From the NCBI RefSeq assembly GCF_001625305.1, contig NW_017803921.1, positions 537,111-601,110 on the forward strand: a stretch of DNA of 64,000 nt. The letters run 5' to 3'. Positions 1-14,000 of this stretch are shown one piece after another (position 1 is the stretch's first letter; each line of letters opens with the position of its first letter). This DNA is from Branchiostoma belcheri. Taxonomy: Eukaryota > Chordata > Leptocardii > Amphioxiformes > Branchiostomatidae. Both the position numbers and the translations under genes were made by a program. Below the pieces are notes generated by a model, which saw only the letters and a program-made list of their open reading frames with translations, had not been told where the DNA came from and ran no database searches.

Positions 1-352
1 AACAACATAATGTGCTCAATTCGTCGGTTTCTACAATCAAAATGATAAGACATATTTTGTAATATTAACCTACCAAAACACTGCCTATACAGTATAATTC
101 AATCCATTCTTAATTGCACACTCTTGCCTGAAGCCTAATTACAAGGGAACACACAGTTATAATAAGGTAAAAGGTGTCTAGTCTATATATCAAATTATAG
201 AAAATATTTCTACGTACATTACTGGAGGGTTTAACTTCTTCTTTGAAGACAGTGGCCAATGAATAAACCCGGACATAAAGAAAATGAGCCGCACGCCTCT
301 CTTGTGGTTCCTAGTTTTATCATCTCAATATTTATATTTTCTCCCAACACAG
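1..352. other. Intronic sequence at left window edge
   Basis: AT-rich sequence before the first exon that can be read. The first exon opens with two bases of a split codon, so this stretch is an intron of the cadherin gene whose earlier exons lie outside the window. I see no exon, RNA gene or clear mobile element in it. Confidence 0.6.
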
Positions 353-3300
353 TGGTTGACATGACAACGCTCCAGACCAGTGACGTCACTAACGTGACGT
401 ACGTGCTGATGTGCTGCACGTATGACGTCTTCACCCTGGAGACGGACGGGAGGGTCCTGGTGACGTCAGAGCTAGACTTCAACATACGGTAGGTCATTTC
501 ACCATCCAAAAGTCGCCGTTTGTCTGTTAACACCAGGCCTTGCGCGCGTTGGCAACTGAGGGCTATTATCAAAACATTTAGCATTATTCGACATCACCCT
601 TTTTATTGTATCTGCAATTTTTGTTTTCTCCCACTTATAAGACATGTAACTGTTCCAGATACTCCATCCCCGTGGCAGAACTAGATTCCTCGGGCGCCAT
701 CTTGGTTGCTTACGTCATCCACGTGAACCTGACCAGTGACGTCAGTCTGTACAAGAACCCGGATGGACTCTGCAACACAACTTCGTTCTACGTCACCATG
801 GAGGAAAACTGGAATACAAGTAAATTATATTAGATATGTTTACAGATCTTTGAAAAAAGTCATCAGACTCTTCTGACTTTCTTAAGGCAATCGCGTCGTG
901 ATGACTTGGTTCATAAAAGGAGAAACTTCTTCATCACCTGACATATCTTTTTTTTGTCTGTGCAGTCTCCGCGGACCTGGGCAGCCTGGCGAACCGGTCT
1001 CTCTCCGGGGTGCAGTTCTCCCTGGTGCCGGGAGGGGACGCCGACAGGTTCTCTATCAACCCTTCCAGCGGAGTCCTGACCCCCAACGACCCGCTGGACC
1101 GGGAGGACAGGGCCGCGCTGGGCTTCAGGGTCGCCATGGCAACAAGGTGATCTGTACAAACACCCTACTGAAGCATCTGTATCTGTATAGCCGGTATAAC
1201 CACCCTTAGGTGTAACACACCAGCTTCTATATCGGTATAGTCGGTATAACCACCCTTCGGCGTAACACACCAGCTTCTGTATCTGTATAGCCGGTATAAC
1301 CACCCTTCGGCGTAACACACCAGCTTCTGTATCTGTATATATAGCCGGTATAACAGCCCTTCGGCGTAACACACCAGCTTCTGTATCTGTATAGCCGGTA
1401 TAACCACCCTTGGTGTAACACACCAGCTTATGTATCTGTATAGCCGGTATAACCACCCTTCGGCGTAACACACCAGCTTCTGTATTTGTTTCTGTATAGC
1501 CCTTCGGCATAACCCACCAGCTTCTGTATCTGCATAGCCGGTATAACCGCCCTTCGGTGTAACACACCAGCTTTGCAGGTACGCCGAATGACTTGTTACA
1601 CCTAACCGTTGAACATCTAACTCTGTTGGAGTCTACTGTCAATGCGACAGACGAGAAGGCAGACAGGTCATTTTTCCTAGGTGGATCCTATGTGAGAATG
1701 AAGACATCTAACTCTAAACATTGTTTAAAGCATCACCTGACAAACATACGAAATCTGTACACTGCTCTTGTAAATTGAGACACAGGCGAAATGTATGAAC
1801 TTCACAACATCATGTACACTTATCCCTGTACGATTACCGTCATGAACCCAGGTATGACGTCACCTTCGCCTCCGTGACCGTGACCGTGACGGACATTAAC
1901 GACAACCCCCCGGCCATCGTGCAAACTTGGAGTAGCGAGTACATCCTGCAGTCCACCCCCATCAACTCCATAGTTGGACTGGTCCGAGCCGAGGACCCGG
2001 ATGAGGGGGAGAACGCGACCTTGACCTACACCATCGTGACGGAGGGCGACGAGGACTTTTCTCAGTTGTTCTTCATCAACGAGGTCACAGGGGTCATAAC
2101 GGTCATCAGCAACTTCAAGGTCATCAGAGAGCACATCCCTCTAAAGGTGATTTAAGTAATCGCATTCAACTTATTTGCTTTCAAGTGTCACTTGATTGGC
2201 TTCACCAGAAGGCTATGAAATCGTTTTGCTATCGTGTGGGAGACTGTATCGACAACTTTTGAACGAAAAGTTAAATTTGTCCCCGTTTCCCCACTAGATC
2301 AGAGTGCAGGACAACGGCAAACCACCTCGAGTCGCAGACACAGCTCTTGACCTGTCTCTCCTGTCCAATGAAGCGGTGGGAAACCAGACAAGACTGGAGG
2401 TCAGCGTCCCAGAGGACGTCGCGATCGGTCTGTATGAATTTCGTACATTTAGGCCCTGTTTATACTAAGCCCTGCGAATCGGATTCAGACAAAGCGCATA
2501 CCTCAGACCTGACCCGAAAGCGCACGAGTCGTCGAAATAGCGTTCATCTGCAATCCAGTTCAAACTACGTCCCTTGTTGTTTAATCAAAAAACAAGGTGA
2601 CGTCAAGCAATCCGATTTGCAAGCGGCTTAGCATGATTGCCATGAACAGGGCCTTAGTGCTTGCGCACATTTCTGAAATTCTATAACATAATTAATGGTT
2701 TACCAGTTGTTGTATTTTTTTGTGTATTTGGCACTGGGCAGTATTTTCCGGTGTTATCTGTATCTGTATAGCCGGTATAACCGCCTTTCGGCGTTACACA
2801 CCAGCTTCGCAGGCGCACGCCGCGGTGGCAGCTGGCTATATTACACCGATCGACTTGTCACACCTAACCCTTGTAATTCTAGCTCTAGACTTTGTTTAAA
2901 GCTATCTGAGTGTTGAGGGATCAGACTTTGTTTCTGTTGATCGATGCATTATTTTGTGTCGATGATCACGAAGTCGCCTGTGTCCGCAGGAACTGCCATT
3001 GTGAACGCCACTGTCCCGGCGAGCGCTGGAGACGGCACCATCATCTACACCTACGTCATGCAGGACCCGTCAGGACTCAACGAGAGATACTTCGACGTCC
3101 ACAATGAAACCGTAAGTAATAGCTTCCAATTTCTCCAAGTCTATTGCTTCCTTTTCAAGGATATACAAAATGTGAATTCGCGGTGGTTTCATTTTGTAGT
3201 AGTACGTAAAGGAGATTTTGAGGCATTTTACATTTATGGTTGAAATAATTTTAAGTACAGCAGTCATACAAGGAAGAAATATTCTTGGTGCCATATAGAT

Positions 3301-5066
3301 TACCAATGGAGGCCACCGAGACAATCACTTAAAACCATTTCTCAATATTTTATAAATTTCTCAATATTTTACAGTAAAAGACGCTTACAATCGGCAATCA
3401 GCAAGTATTGTCACGGTGAGATCACAGTTTCTAATGTCCTTGATCGAAGAAAAGTTCACGGGTTGGTCGTTTTAGTTTTCTGTTGTTTCCGCAGGGTGAG
3501 ATCACAGTTATCTCAGGTCTGGACCGGGAGAAGGAATCTTCTCATGAGTTCTTTGTGGAACCCATCGCAGACTCCGGCTGTGCTAGGCAGAGTCTGGTAC
3601 GTGTCGTCTTTACTTCCATGCAAACCACATATCCATACCTTAGACAACCGATTCCTATAGTGTGATACCATTAGCAATCATTGTGATAGTATGGATGCGT
3701 GTCAGAATTGGACGAAAGATGTAGCCATCGTCTTCCAAACAAAAAAACAACAACTTCGTTTCGTTTTTGTTTCAGATCCTAGTAGTCATCACACTGGAAG
3801 ACATCAATGACAACAACCCGGTCTTTGAAGACATGACCCTGCGCGGGACGGTCCGGGAGAACACGCCGCCAGGTGAACCTGTGACGGTGGTGAGTCGCTT
3901 CGCGTTCTTCCTCGTATGTGCTTAGGTTACAAAAAGGGGCTCTGCCGGGTAGTTTACGGGCTTTTTGGCGACGCCTCAGGTAGGAACCTTTTAGTATTTT
4001 ATGTGTCCAGTTCGGACGCGTAAAATGAGGAATTTGCTTTGGTCGTACGTTATATTACTACTACCCGAAGGTTCGGAATGTCAGATTTTTTTGTCATTTT
4101 CTGTATCATCACAACGCTGCAGATCCCAGAACTGGCAGTTACTGATGAGGATGATGGCATCAACGGCAGAGTCGCTCTTCGCCTGGATGGAGGGGGTTCA
4201 AGTGACTTTGGGGTGAATTCTACAACAGGACAGATCTATGTTGACGGAAATTTAGACTACGAAGCAGTACAGAGCTACAGTCTGACAGTAGTGGCCATGG
4301 ATAGGGACGGCATGCCGGGTCACAGAACTGCCAGAGCGCGGTTAACTATTGAACTGCAGGATGAGAACGACAACCCACCGCAGTTCAGTCCGGAACACTT
4401 TCATTTCTTCGTCTCTGAAAACTCCACAGACGACGCGCTTGTTGGAATAGTATTGGCAACAGACCTGGACTCTGGACAAGATGGTAAGCTATCATTCTTT
4501 GTATCATGCACGATAAAACAACTTGAGCAAAAATGTTCTGTTCACCCTGAGACGTTGATTCGATGGAGGGGAATGGATGGTGATACGAAAACGGTTTCTT
4601 GTGGTCTTTGACAATCAGACGCAAGTATGACATGCTCCTAAAAGTCGTGATCGTGGCTTATACAGAACACCAAAATTCAAAACAAGAGGTTCAGCTGCAG
4701 TACCTTGGAAGTCGCCAGGGGCCCAAAATCTCTTTTTTTTTTAGCTTTTTACCACAACCTAGCAACATGGCAAATATCATTATGATCTATTAACGACTTA
4801 TTGATTTATGTTGTCCACAGACTTTTCCGACCTTGTAAACATGATCATCTTTTTCTAAGGTAAATAGTGTAAATACTACAAATGTACATGTAAATCTAAA
4901 TACTTGCTGCAATCCTTATATTGTAGGTAAGGTGGACCACTTTATCGTGGACGGAGGTGACGGCGTGTTCCAACTGGACCCGTCCTCTGGAAACCTGACG
5001 TTAGTCAACGGGGATCTGTTGGACCGGGAAGCTGTGAGCTGGTACACAGTAACGATCAGGGCACAG
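353..5066 (+). CDS. Cadherin EC repeats, N-proximal block (10 exons)
   Basis: Encodes about four EC repeats. Linker motifs seen: TDINDNPPAIV in exon 1852-2146, EDINDNNPVF in exon 3776-3889 and QDENDNPPQF in exon 4123-4483. The repeat boundary in exon 2298-2427 is degenerate: it reads LSLLSNEAVGNQ and then SVPED, with no DxND Ca2+ motif. Exon 659-819 is also unusual, with two cysteines or NxT-rich stretches near it and only weak resemblance to an EC strand pattern. LDRE appears in exons 966-1146, 3495-3596 and 4927-5066. Many NxS/T sequons fit an ectodomain. Confidence 0.85.
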
Positions 5067-8000
5067 GTAGGGAAACTGTTTCTAGATCTAGATAAGAAAA
5101 GCCTGCGCCTCCTCGGTCAAGACCATGTCACACATAGCTGAATATAGCCTCCCGAAACACTGCCGAACTCCCCCAACCATGGTTAAGAGTAGGTCAGGAG
5201 CAAGGTGGCTGGTGTTCGGCGAGGTCGGCTGTTGTCCGTCTGCGTCCGAATGTTTGAAATGTTCAAAACATTCAGGTGCGGACGGGAGGATCGGCTATGG
5301 TTGGTCGGTAGTTAGCTGTTGTTCGGAAGTGTTGGAGACGTGTTCAGGGGTCAAATTCGACTCAGATTTAACTCAAATTTGATTCCATTCGTATAGAAAG
5401 ATAGTCGCGGTTAGACTGTTCCCGAACTTCAGCCCACCTTGGCAGGTGGCCAGGGGAAGGTTATGAATAGTAGTAATTGGATCTTTTGCAATCTTATCGT
5501 CTGTGAAACTTGACAAAAACTGAAACTGCGACTCACTGTTTCCTTAGGATCGGGGTTTACAGTCCCTTACCACTTTTACCTTCGTCAACGTCACGGTCAC
5601 TGACGTCAACGATAACGCCCCTTCCTTCGATGACGACACGCTACGTCATTTCCTGACCAGAGAGCCAATCAGAACCACGGAAAACCTCCCGGCCGGATCT
5701 CGTCTGTTCGCCATGACAGTGACGGACCCTGATGACGGCGTAAATGGGGAGGTTCAGCTGCATGTCAACAGCGATGAGTTCTCTGCTGTAATGCTACCGA
5801 ACTCCACCGAACGATGGACCATTGTGAGTAACGGGACTCTCGACCGCGAGGAGAGGGAAACTTATGAGCTGAGCATCACTGCTACTGACATGGGAACACC
5901 TGCCTTGTCAAGTAGTGTCACCATATTTTTGTCAGTTGGTACGTAATCCTTTAATATGGTCAAATACTAATGCTTAATATAATTTTCTAGCGACTATACT
6001 TCTCTATGTCGTCAATATTATTGCTGCAATTGTGAATGCATAATTATGTAAAACAAGATGCTGTTGTTAACCAATTCACCCATCCCATGTTACATACACA
6101 GGTGACGTAAACGACGTGCCGCCGACGTTCGTTGACCCTCCTGACGAAGTCACCTTGCTGGGTGGATCACATCCGGGTACTCTGGTCGCCATATTTGCTG
6201 TCGAGGACCCGGATGTTAACGGCACAGTCACCTACAGCATTGCCGGGGATCAGGACGGGCTGTTCGGCATCAACAATGAAGGCGTTGTCGTCCTAAACCA
6301 AAGGTAAATACATTTTGTACCCCCTTATAGCAGATAATTTTAGGCAGACACAAGAAAATATTGTTCCGCTTGAATGCCACCGATTCAAGCAGATGCCTTA
6401 TACACAATAAGACTGATAATTCGACTTAAAAAATAAAGGTAGCCAACCGGGAGGCGGTACAGGCTTCCAGGTCACCTTTGACCTTTAAACAGCGTCAAGA
6501 GCACGTCTAAGGTAACTTTAATCGAAGTCGACCGAAGTTAGTGTTTTACCACAGTTGTGAATGAAAAGGTGACCGTAAAATACTTACTTTCCGTACCTCC
6601 CAGGCTGCCTAACGTCGTGGTGACCAGAAATGTGACCATCGCGGTGACCGACGGGCTTCACCTCACCAACACGACACTCCGGGTTCACGTGGAGGACGGC
6701 TCCTCTCTGGTCAGCCTGGAGTTCGGGAGGGAAAGTTACAACTTTGACGTCATCGAGAACTCCGCACCAAGCACGCTTGTCGGGAACGTTAATGTTTCAA
6801 GCGACCAAGAGGTCCTGTACAGTTTTCAGTCAGCACAGATGGGCCAAAACTTCATCATCGACAATAACACGGTAAGACATATAACAACACGCAAAGTTCC
6901 AACAACAAAGAGGTTATTACTGACCTTTATCTTGTATCGCCTTCGGTCTAAATCTAGACGGAAAGACGGTTTAAATCTAGTAGTAGGCATTCCAATGAGG
7001 CAGTTTGTTTTCTCTTCCAGGGCGAGATTGTAACACGGCTTCTACTGGACAGAGAAAACATCGCAGAACACTATTTGATCGCCGTGGCGACTGAATCAGG
7101 TGTTGGTTCTCGAAAGGCGTACGCAACGGTAAGATCTCCAGACATATTTCTTATATTTTTATTTCACATAAAATCGATACGCGTGCTTCAAGGTATACGT
7201 AAAAATCCGATTGTAATGTTTACGAGTCCCCGTGATCTTTTCATCATCCATGGTCCAGGTTACTGTTCGAGTTCTAGACGTCAATGACAACGACCCAGAA
7301 TTCGACAGGGATGACTACGATGCAGATGTTTCAGAGGATGCTCCTATGGGTCACACCATAGCCGGCCCCTTCGCTTCTGACGCTGACGTGGGTGAGAATG
7401 CCAGGATTGTCTACAGTAAAGTGGAAGGTCAGTTCAGAATTCATTTACTGGCATAAAAACTTTGATTCGTTAGGGTTAAGGTTTGAGATGGAAAACAGTT
7501 GTTGATAGACAATACCATACCACATTCTAGCACGGGGGTGTCGAATTATTATTTCATTTAGAAACCTTAACATACGGATTTCAAAAAAGACTACGAATAT
7601 TCTACATTCAGACTACTAATATAACAAAATATAACCGTGAGTTATAGCTGTGAACACAAAAACACGACCGAAAACAGAACCTTCCGGTGGAAGGATGTCT
7701 TCTTCCTCGGAGGTAATAACCTGATTCCCACTCCGTATCCCATGACAGGAAACGACACATTTGAGGTGGACCCGGAGACAGGATCAGTTCTGCTGAACGG
7801 AAGTCTTGACAGGGAGACGGATCCCATCCACGTTATCGTAGTTCAGGTAATTACATAACTTTTAATAAAATACTTTTAATTAAGAGTATTGCGATGTGTG
7901 AAACGACATCCTGTCTTCCTATTACTATTGTGCTTATCAGTAAATATTTGACATTGACACCAAAGAACTTAAATCGATCCATGATCACAGTGATCTTCAG

Positions 8001-11000
8001 AGTACTGAATTGTTACCCACAAGGCTTTTATGAGTTTGGCAATTATGAGTTTCCTTTATGTGTTCTACGTCAGGCCACAGACAATGGAACTTCCCCTCGA
8101 TCTGCCACTGCAACCGTCAGCGTTCATGTTATAGATGTGAACGACAATGGTCCGATCTTCGCACATGCTCACTACAACGTCAGCGTTACTGAAAACGACG
8201 ACAACAAACTGGTTGGTATTGTTGAAATTCATAGGAAGGACTACGTGTCCTTATTTCTCTGTGCTGAAGAACAATATTGCTATTGACAAAGCCGTCGTCC
8301 CTAGGCCCTATTTGAGGGCCATCCCTAGCCTAAGCAGGGTGCTCATTTTCACCTGACTTGTTCTTTGCGTAGGTTTTAACTGCTGTTGCTACCGACGCCG
8401 ACATTGGAACCAACGGTCGAGTACGGCACTCCCTGATCGGAGCAGACAATTTCACAATCGGAGGTAAACAAATAACACTGGTCTACCATCGTTACCTCTT
8501 ACACAAGTCCGTGGTTTGAACCTTAAGTGTTCTCAGTCATGTTTATGCACAGGTGTCTGGTAGAGGTTACGGCCAGTCATTGTGAGCACTTAAAGAACCC
8601 AGCTTAAACAGCTTACATTTTGTGAAAACAGAACTTGTGTTACACCACGAACGATTTGGCAGAAGTAAAGAAAGAAGTAATAACTGAAGCATAGCTCTAC
8701 GCCATACTTTTCCAGTATGATAATAATATTTTCTGCCTACCCCGTTATGAAACTGCGTTTCAGAGCTGACTGGAGACATATCGTCAACGTTCAACTTCGA
8801 TCGCGAGTCAGTCTCCTACTACAACTTCACCGTCCTGGCCGTGGATGGCGGAGACCCTCCCTACTCATCCTCAGCAGAGATCTCCGTCACTGTAGCGGAC
8901 GTGAACGATAACCGGCCGGTGTTCCTGGGCACGCCGTACCGGCAGAAGGTGGCGGAGGACACGCCGAACTACACCAGTGTGTTCACCCTCACGGCAACAG
9001 ATGCTGACTTCGGGGAGAACGGAACTGTGTCCTACGAAGAGAATCCAGGTCTGCGATGTATTTTTGCTAAGTGGTGCCTGCAAAATAAGTCGCACAACTT
9101 GAGTGCAGCGTCACTTTGTCTTCGTGTTGTTGTTGTTGTTTTGAATAAAAACTTAGCTGAATGGGTGGCACGAGTGTACTGACGATGTGTGACTCAAATA
9201 ATTGGTCACCTTGGTGACTTGAATTGGACTAACGCTGATGAGAAAGGACTTAGATACTGTATCATGAGCTCTTTCTAACGGAAAAGAGAACATTTGTAAC
9301 AAATGTCAAAAGAATTATTATCAAAGTTCGTTCTCATGTATCTCAGTATCATTTCCAAGTCTTCTGTTTATCGCTTTCCCCAGGCGGTATCTGCGGTGAC
9401 CTGTTTCTGGTGAACGTCACCGCCGGCATCATGACAACACGACAGTCTCTCCTCAGCATCAACCCGACACACCGGGAGCACTGCGTCGCCATAGTAACGG
9501 CCTACGACCACGGACGAGACCATAGGCGCACGTCAGTCGAGGTAAGATTTCTATCGAATTAGTCTTTAATTCAGTTTCACGAATACACTACGTAAAATTC
9601 AATCTTTAAGCACACCTAAAGCATCCATAAAATCGGAAAATTAAACCTTTACATAGGCCTAAAGGCACGCTTAAAGATTGATTTGTTTTGCAGTGTGACG
9701 TCGTGGCCTGAGATTAACCTTCTCAACGTAACATTTTAGGCAAATCTACCTTTAGTTATAATCACTGTCTTTTTCTATCTACTTTGTCATCTAGATCTAA
9801 TTTCAAAGACAAAACTGATCAATGATATGATGGAAAAAAATCATCGGTAGGCTACATGTACATGAAATATACATCCGATTCTGGTGGACTTACATTGGTT
9901 GGTGGGCATATCTGAATCACTATAAAAAGACTCCATTTTCCGACTCCAGTCAAGAAACAGAACCTTCAAGATTGAATTTTGCATTGGGCTTCCCAACGAA
10001 CTGGCATTCTGTGTCTTGGTCAGGTCGTGTTCAACATCACGGACTCCAACCGGCACACACCGATGTTTGTGAACAGCAACCGGAGTGAACACTACATCGA
10101 GACGTGGAACGTCAGAGGACGGGAACTGTTCACGGTCATGGCCACGGACGCCGACCCGGGAGTCAACGGAGAGGTCTCCTACAGGATCGTAGAGGATTAT
10201 GGTAAGGTTAGGACATAGATTGAGCACGTCGGCAGAACGTACTGCAACTGCTTGAGGCCCGGAATTTTTATGGTTTTCGTTGGATGTTTGGAGAGCGTTG
10301 CATGGGAATTCTGCCTGTTGCGGAGCAAATATTTTCCTGCACAACGTTTGAAAACTATAGATGGAACTACAGATGCCGTAACGAGACGTTCTGCCGAAGT
10401 GCTATGCACAATACATTACTGGCCTCGCGTAGGCTCTGTCGACATGCTCTAGATTGGAACTTTGTAGCAAGTGTCGTTTGTCCTCCAGCACAAGACCCTC
10501 GCCTTTACGTCCCTCCGGAAAAGACATCTCTGACTGAAGCTAGGTACTCATTTTTGGCTGACTCTAGAGAGAAAATAGGTGTAAAATACTTTTCCCAAGG
10601 ACACATCATTGTATCCTGCTAGGGAATCGAGCCTAAAACCTTTAGATTCAATAACCCTAACCTTACCTAACCTAACCTAACCTAACCTAACCACAAGACC
10701 ACTTCGCCACCGTTTTGCCAGGTATGTTCGAACTGCGCAGAGAGGAAGAGTCCGTGCAAGTGTGGGCGAACCGTTCCCTGGACCGGGAGGAGCGGGACTT
10801 CTACAACCTGACGGTTAAGGCAACTGACGGCGCCGTCGTCAACCCCAAAACCAACATGACCTTCCTGGATATCTGGGTGGACGACGCGAACGATAATCCG
10901 CCCAAATTCGTCCGAGACAACTTCACAATGGAGGAGATCCGCCTTTTTTCGGTAGGCATTGTTATCGATTTAGATGATGTAGACTTTTGTTGTCGTGGTC

Positions 11001-14000
11001 AGAATCTCATGGCCATGTAGACTTGAATGTGCTTATTTGACGTTATAAAGCAGTGAAATTTATTGATATATCGATTCAACTATTGATGGCTAGAATTAGT
11101 ACATTGATTTAGAATATGTAATGATATTTATGTAAAATATAATTCACGTTGCTGATTATTTTGTATATGACAAATTGAACCGTCTATCATTTTGAGGTAA
11201 GATTTCATTTCATAATTTATGAAATTTCAGAACACCTCGGTGGGAACCCACGTGACCAGGGTGTCCTCTACAGACGAGGATGTCGGGACTAACGCCGTCC
11301 CTCTGTACCGGATTGCGGCAGTTCTGGACATGCGGCTCGACAGTCCAACTCATCTCTTCACAATCAACAGTCAAACCGGCGATCTCAACATATCGTCTGA
11401 GTTCCCAAAGTTGACAGAGGACTACTTCGTCAATGTACGTATGTATACAACGTAGCATTAAGACGCTGTTTCGATCAGTCAAGAACTTGCGTGCCTTTTA
11501 TGTTTACCAAAGCAAAACACATTGTTTTTACTCAGTTTCCTCTTCTTCTTCTCCAAATAAGGTCAATGACCTGAACCAGACGTCTGTCACCATGGTAACT
11601 AGTGTCGGGTTACATCTTGCAATTTTATAGCAGGAGAGATTTGGACTCTGTGAATGTGTTTGAGTAAGAATTAACAGAGCAGACCTTATGCAAAGGTAAA
11701 CATTATGAATTTGCTTTGCAAATGTTACCTTTCTAGTTAGACTTTTACTCTACTCTCAGATGGTTGCTTCTCTGTGACCTTAACTTAGTGCAAATCTTGG
11801 TTGACCTTGAATTGCAGATCACCCTGAGTGTGGAAGACGCCATGAACCCTAACCTCCGGGCAGACGAGCTGAAACTCCGCATCGTTGTTCCCTTCATCAG
11901 TACCAACAAGCACGCGCCGCGGTTCCCTCAGGGTGCGCAATAGTCAAAAGTCAAAAGAATTCTATTATCATTTGGCAGACAACATTGATAATGTACACAA
12001 CACACATGTACACACACAATGAATCTCAGAAAACAGATATATATATACATGTGTACTAATCTTTGCCCATATCGACTGTCAAGACATCTGCCTCGTGGTC
12101 CATTTCTATTTTTTTTTAATTCACTATCTGCCGGCATTATAAATCTACTAAACTAGTAATGATCCTATCAACAGTGCAGTTTTATCAGTAGCCCCAGACA
12201 ATGTAATTACACTTTGCTACAGAGGTACTGACTCCATGTTCCGTTCCCATTACTTTGTTGTTTTAATTTCTTGTTGTTGTAGTTGTTGTTTTAATTTGTT
12301 TCTCCCTGTTTGTGTAGATAACTATACTGTAGAGTTGACCCGGGAAGGTTTGCTGGCGGAGTCCGGCCCCGTCCATCTGATTACCGTCTCCGCCGAGGAC
12401 AGCGACACGGGGCCAGACGGGCAGGTGGACTACAGCATACTGAATCGAGCCGACACATGGGTACGTACGGACACATTTTAGATGTTCAATGGTTAGGTAT
12501 AACAGGTCGTTCGGTGTAATATAGCCAGCTGCCGCCACGCAGCGTTCCTGCGAAGCTTGTGTGTTACGCCGAAGGGTCCTGTCCCGTCTATATAGTCTGG
12601 TGTCTAAACTTATTTTAGCTGCCGGGACTCTTTCGTCCTATCCGCAAACGGAAACGACCGGTACCCCGCAGCTAAACTAGATTTGGACACCAAACTACCT
12701 TTTAGGTCCGTTCATTTGAACTTGCTTAAGGCGGCAGTACTGTTTGTAATACGCAGTTTATGTCTTTACTGCGCGTATGTTGACCATGTTGTCTCACTGC
12801 ATTTCCAGTACGGATTGCTCGGCTTCATCTCAATGACCGGTCCCAACGTCTCCCTTCATGTGAACTCCGACGGAACCGTGTTTAACAGCACAGACGACTA
12901 CCTACACCATCTTGTCATACAGGCACAGGACAGAGGACAGCCGGCAAAGACGGGGTATGGGGTTTTATCACTGTTATCAGAAGTACATTAATTTAGTTCA
13001 CTCCAGGAATGCGTGTGTGGATGAACAAATGATTGAATGAATGAATGAATGAATGAATGAATGAATGAATGAATGAATGAATGAATGAATGAATGAATGA
13101 ATGAATGAATGAATGAATGAATGAATGAATGAATGATTAATAATAATCTTGAAAATGAACGGAAAGATGGGTGAATGAATGAGTAAAGACGACTCTCGAT
13201 GCGGAGATTTTTTTGCAAGCGAAGCCTGAATTGGAACTTTGAATGAAAAAAATCACCGTATCTTTGCCAACTAAAAAACAATGTATTATGAATAGAAATT
13301 TCGTAACGAGGCTAAAATGTGGTTCCCAACCATGACACTTGTACGAAAATGTTCTTTCAGGACCACCGAGATTCTACTGAGCATCCAGCCACCGGGGACA
13401 GAGGCACCAACACCAGTGGGTAAGACCCTGTTAAACATTTTAGAATCTTTTCAAGACTGTGCTCCCAACAATTCCTCGGCGTTCGGTTGGGAGTTGCCTC
13501 AAATCAATCCATCCTAATCTAGCTCCAGTTATCTTCTCACTTCGCTCAAAGCGGAATATATGTCTTTCCCGACTTTGATTTGTCAAAATTCATTGTCAGC
13601 TGCCGCAGACGATTTTTAAAGACCTGTAGACAAGCGCGCCGAATAACAGAACGGTTTATAACATTGCGTAGTAATACCTAGCTGAGCCATATGTCTTGTG
13701 CCCACTTTAAAAGTACATTTTTGTCAACCGTGCAGTTTTTTGTACAGTCTCTTCACAGCTTGTTGTCCATGAAACTATATTTCACAAATAACCATATCAA
13801 TATTTTAAATTCCTTTCAGTGGTCGCCCCGGTAATGCCAGACTGTTCCACCACGCCTATAATTGCAGCCGGTTGTGTCGCTGTGTTTGCAGCCTTGCTGG
13901 CGGCTGTGTCCTTAATTCTGTAGTAAGTATAAGTAGTTGCTACGGTAAATGTTGTGTATACTAAGAACGGATGTATTTTACAGAAGAGAGTATAATGCCC

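Noticed and set aside
911..1642. 243-codon minus-strand frame
   Set aside because: It is the reverse reading of cadherin exon 966-1146 plus the 50-bp minisatellite; the peptide is just the repeat unit translated.
10651..10692. Interstitial telomere repeat
   Set aside because: The unit is CCTAA (5 bp), not CCCTAA; it is too short and intronic.
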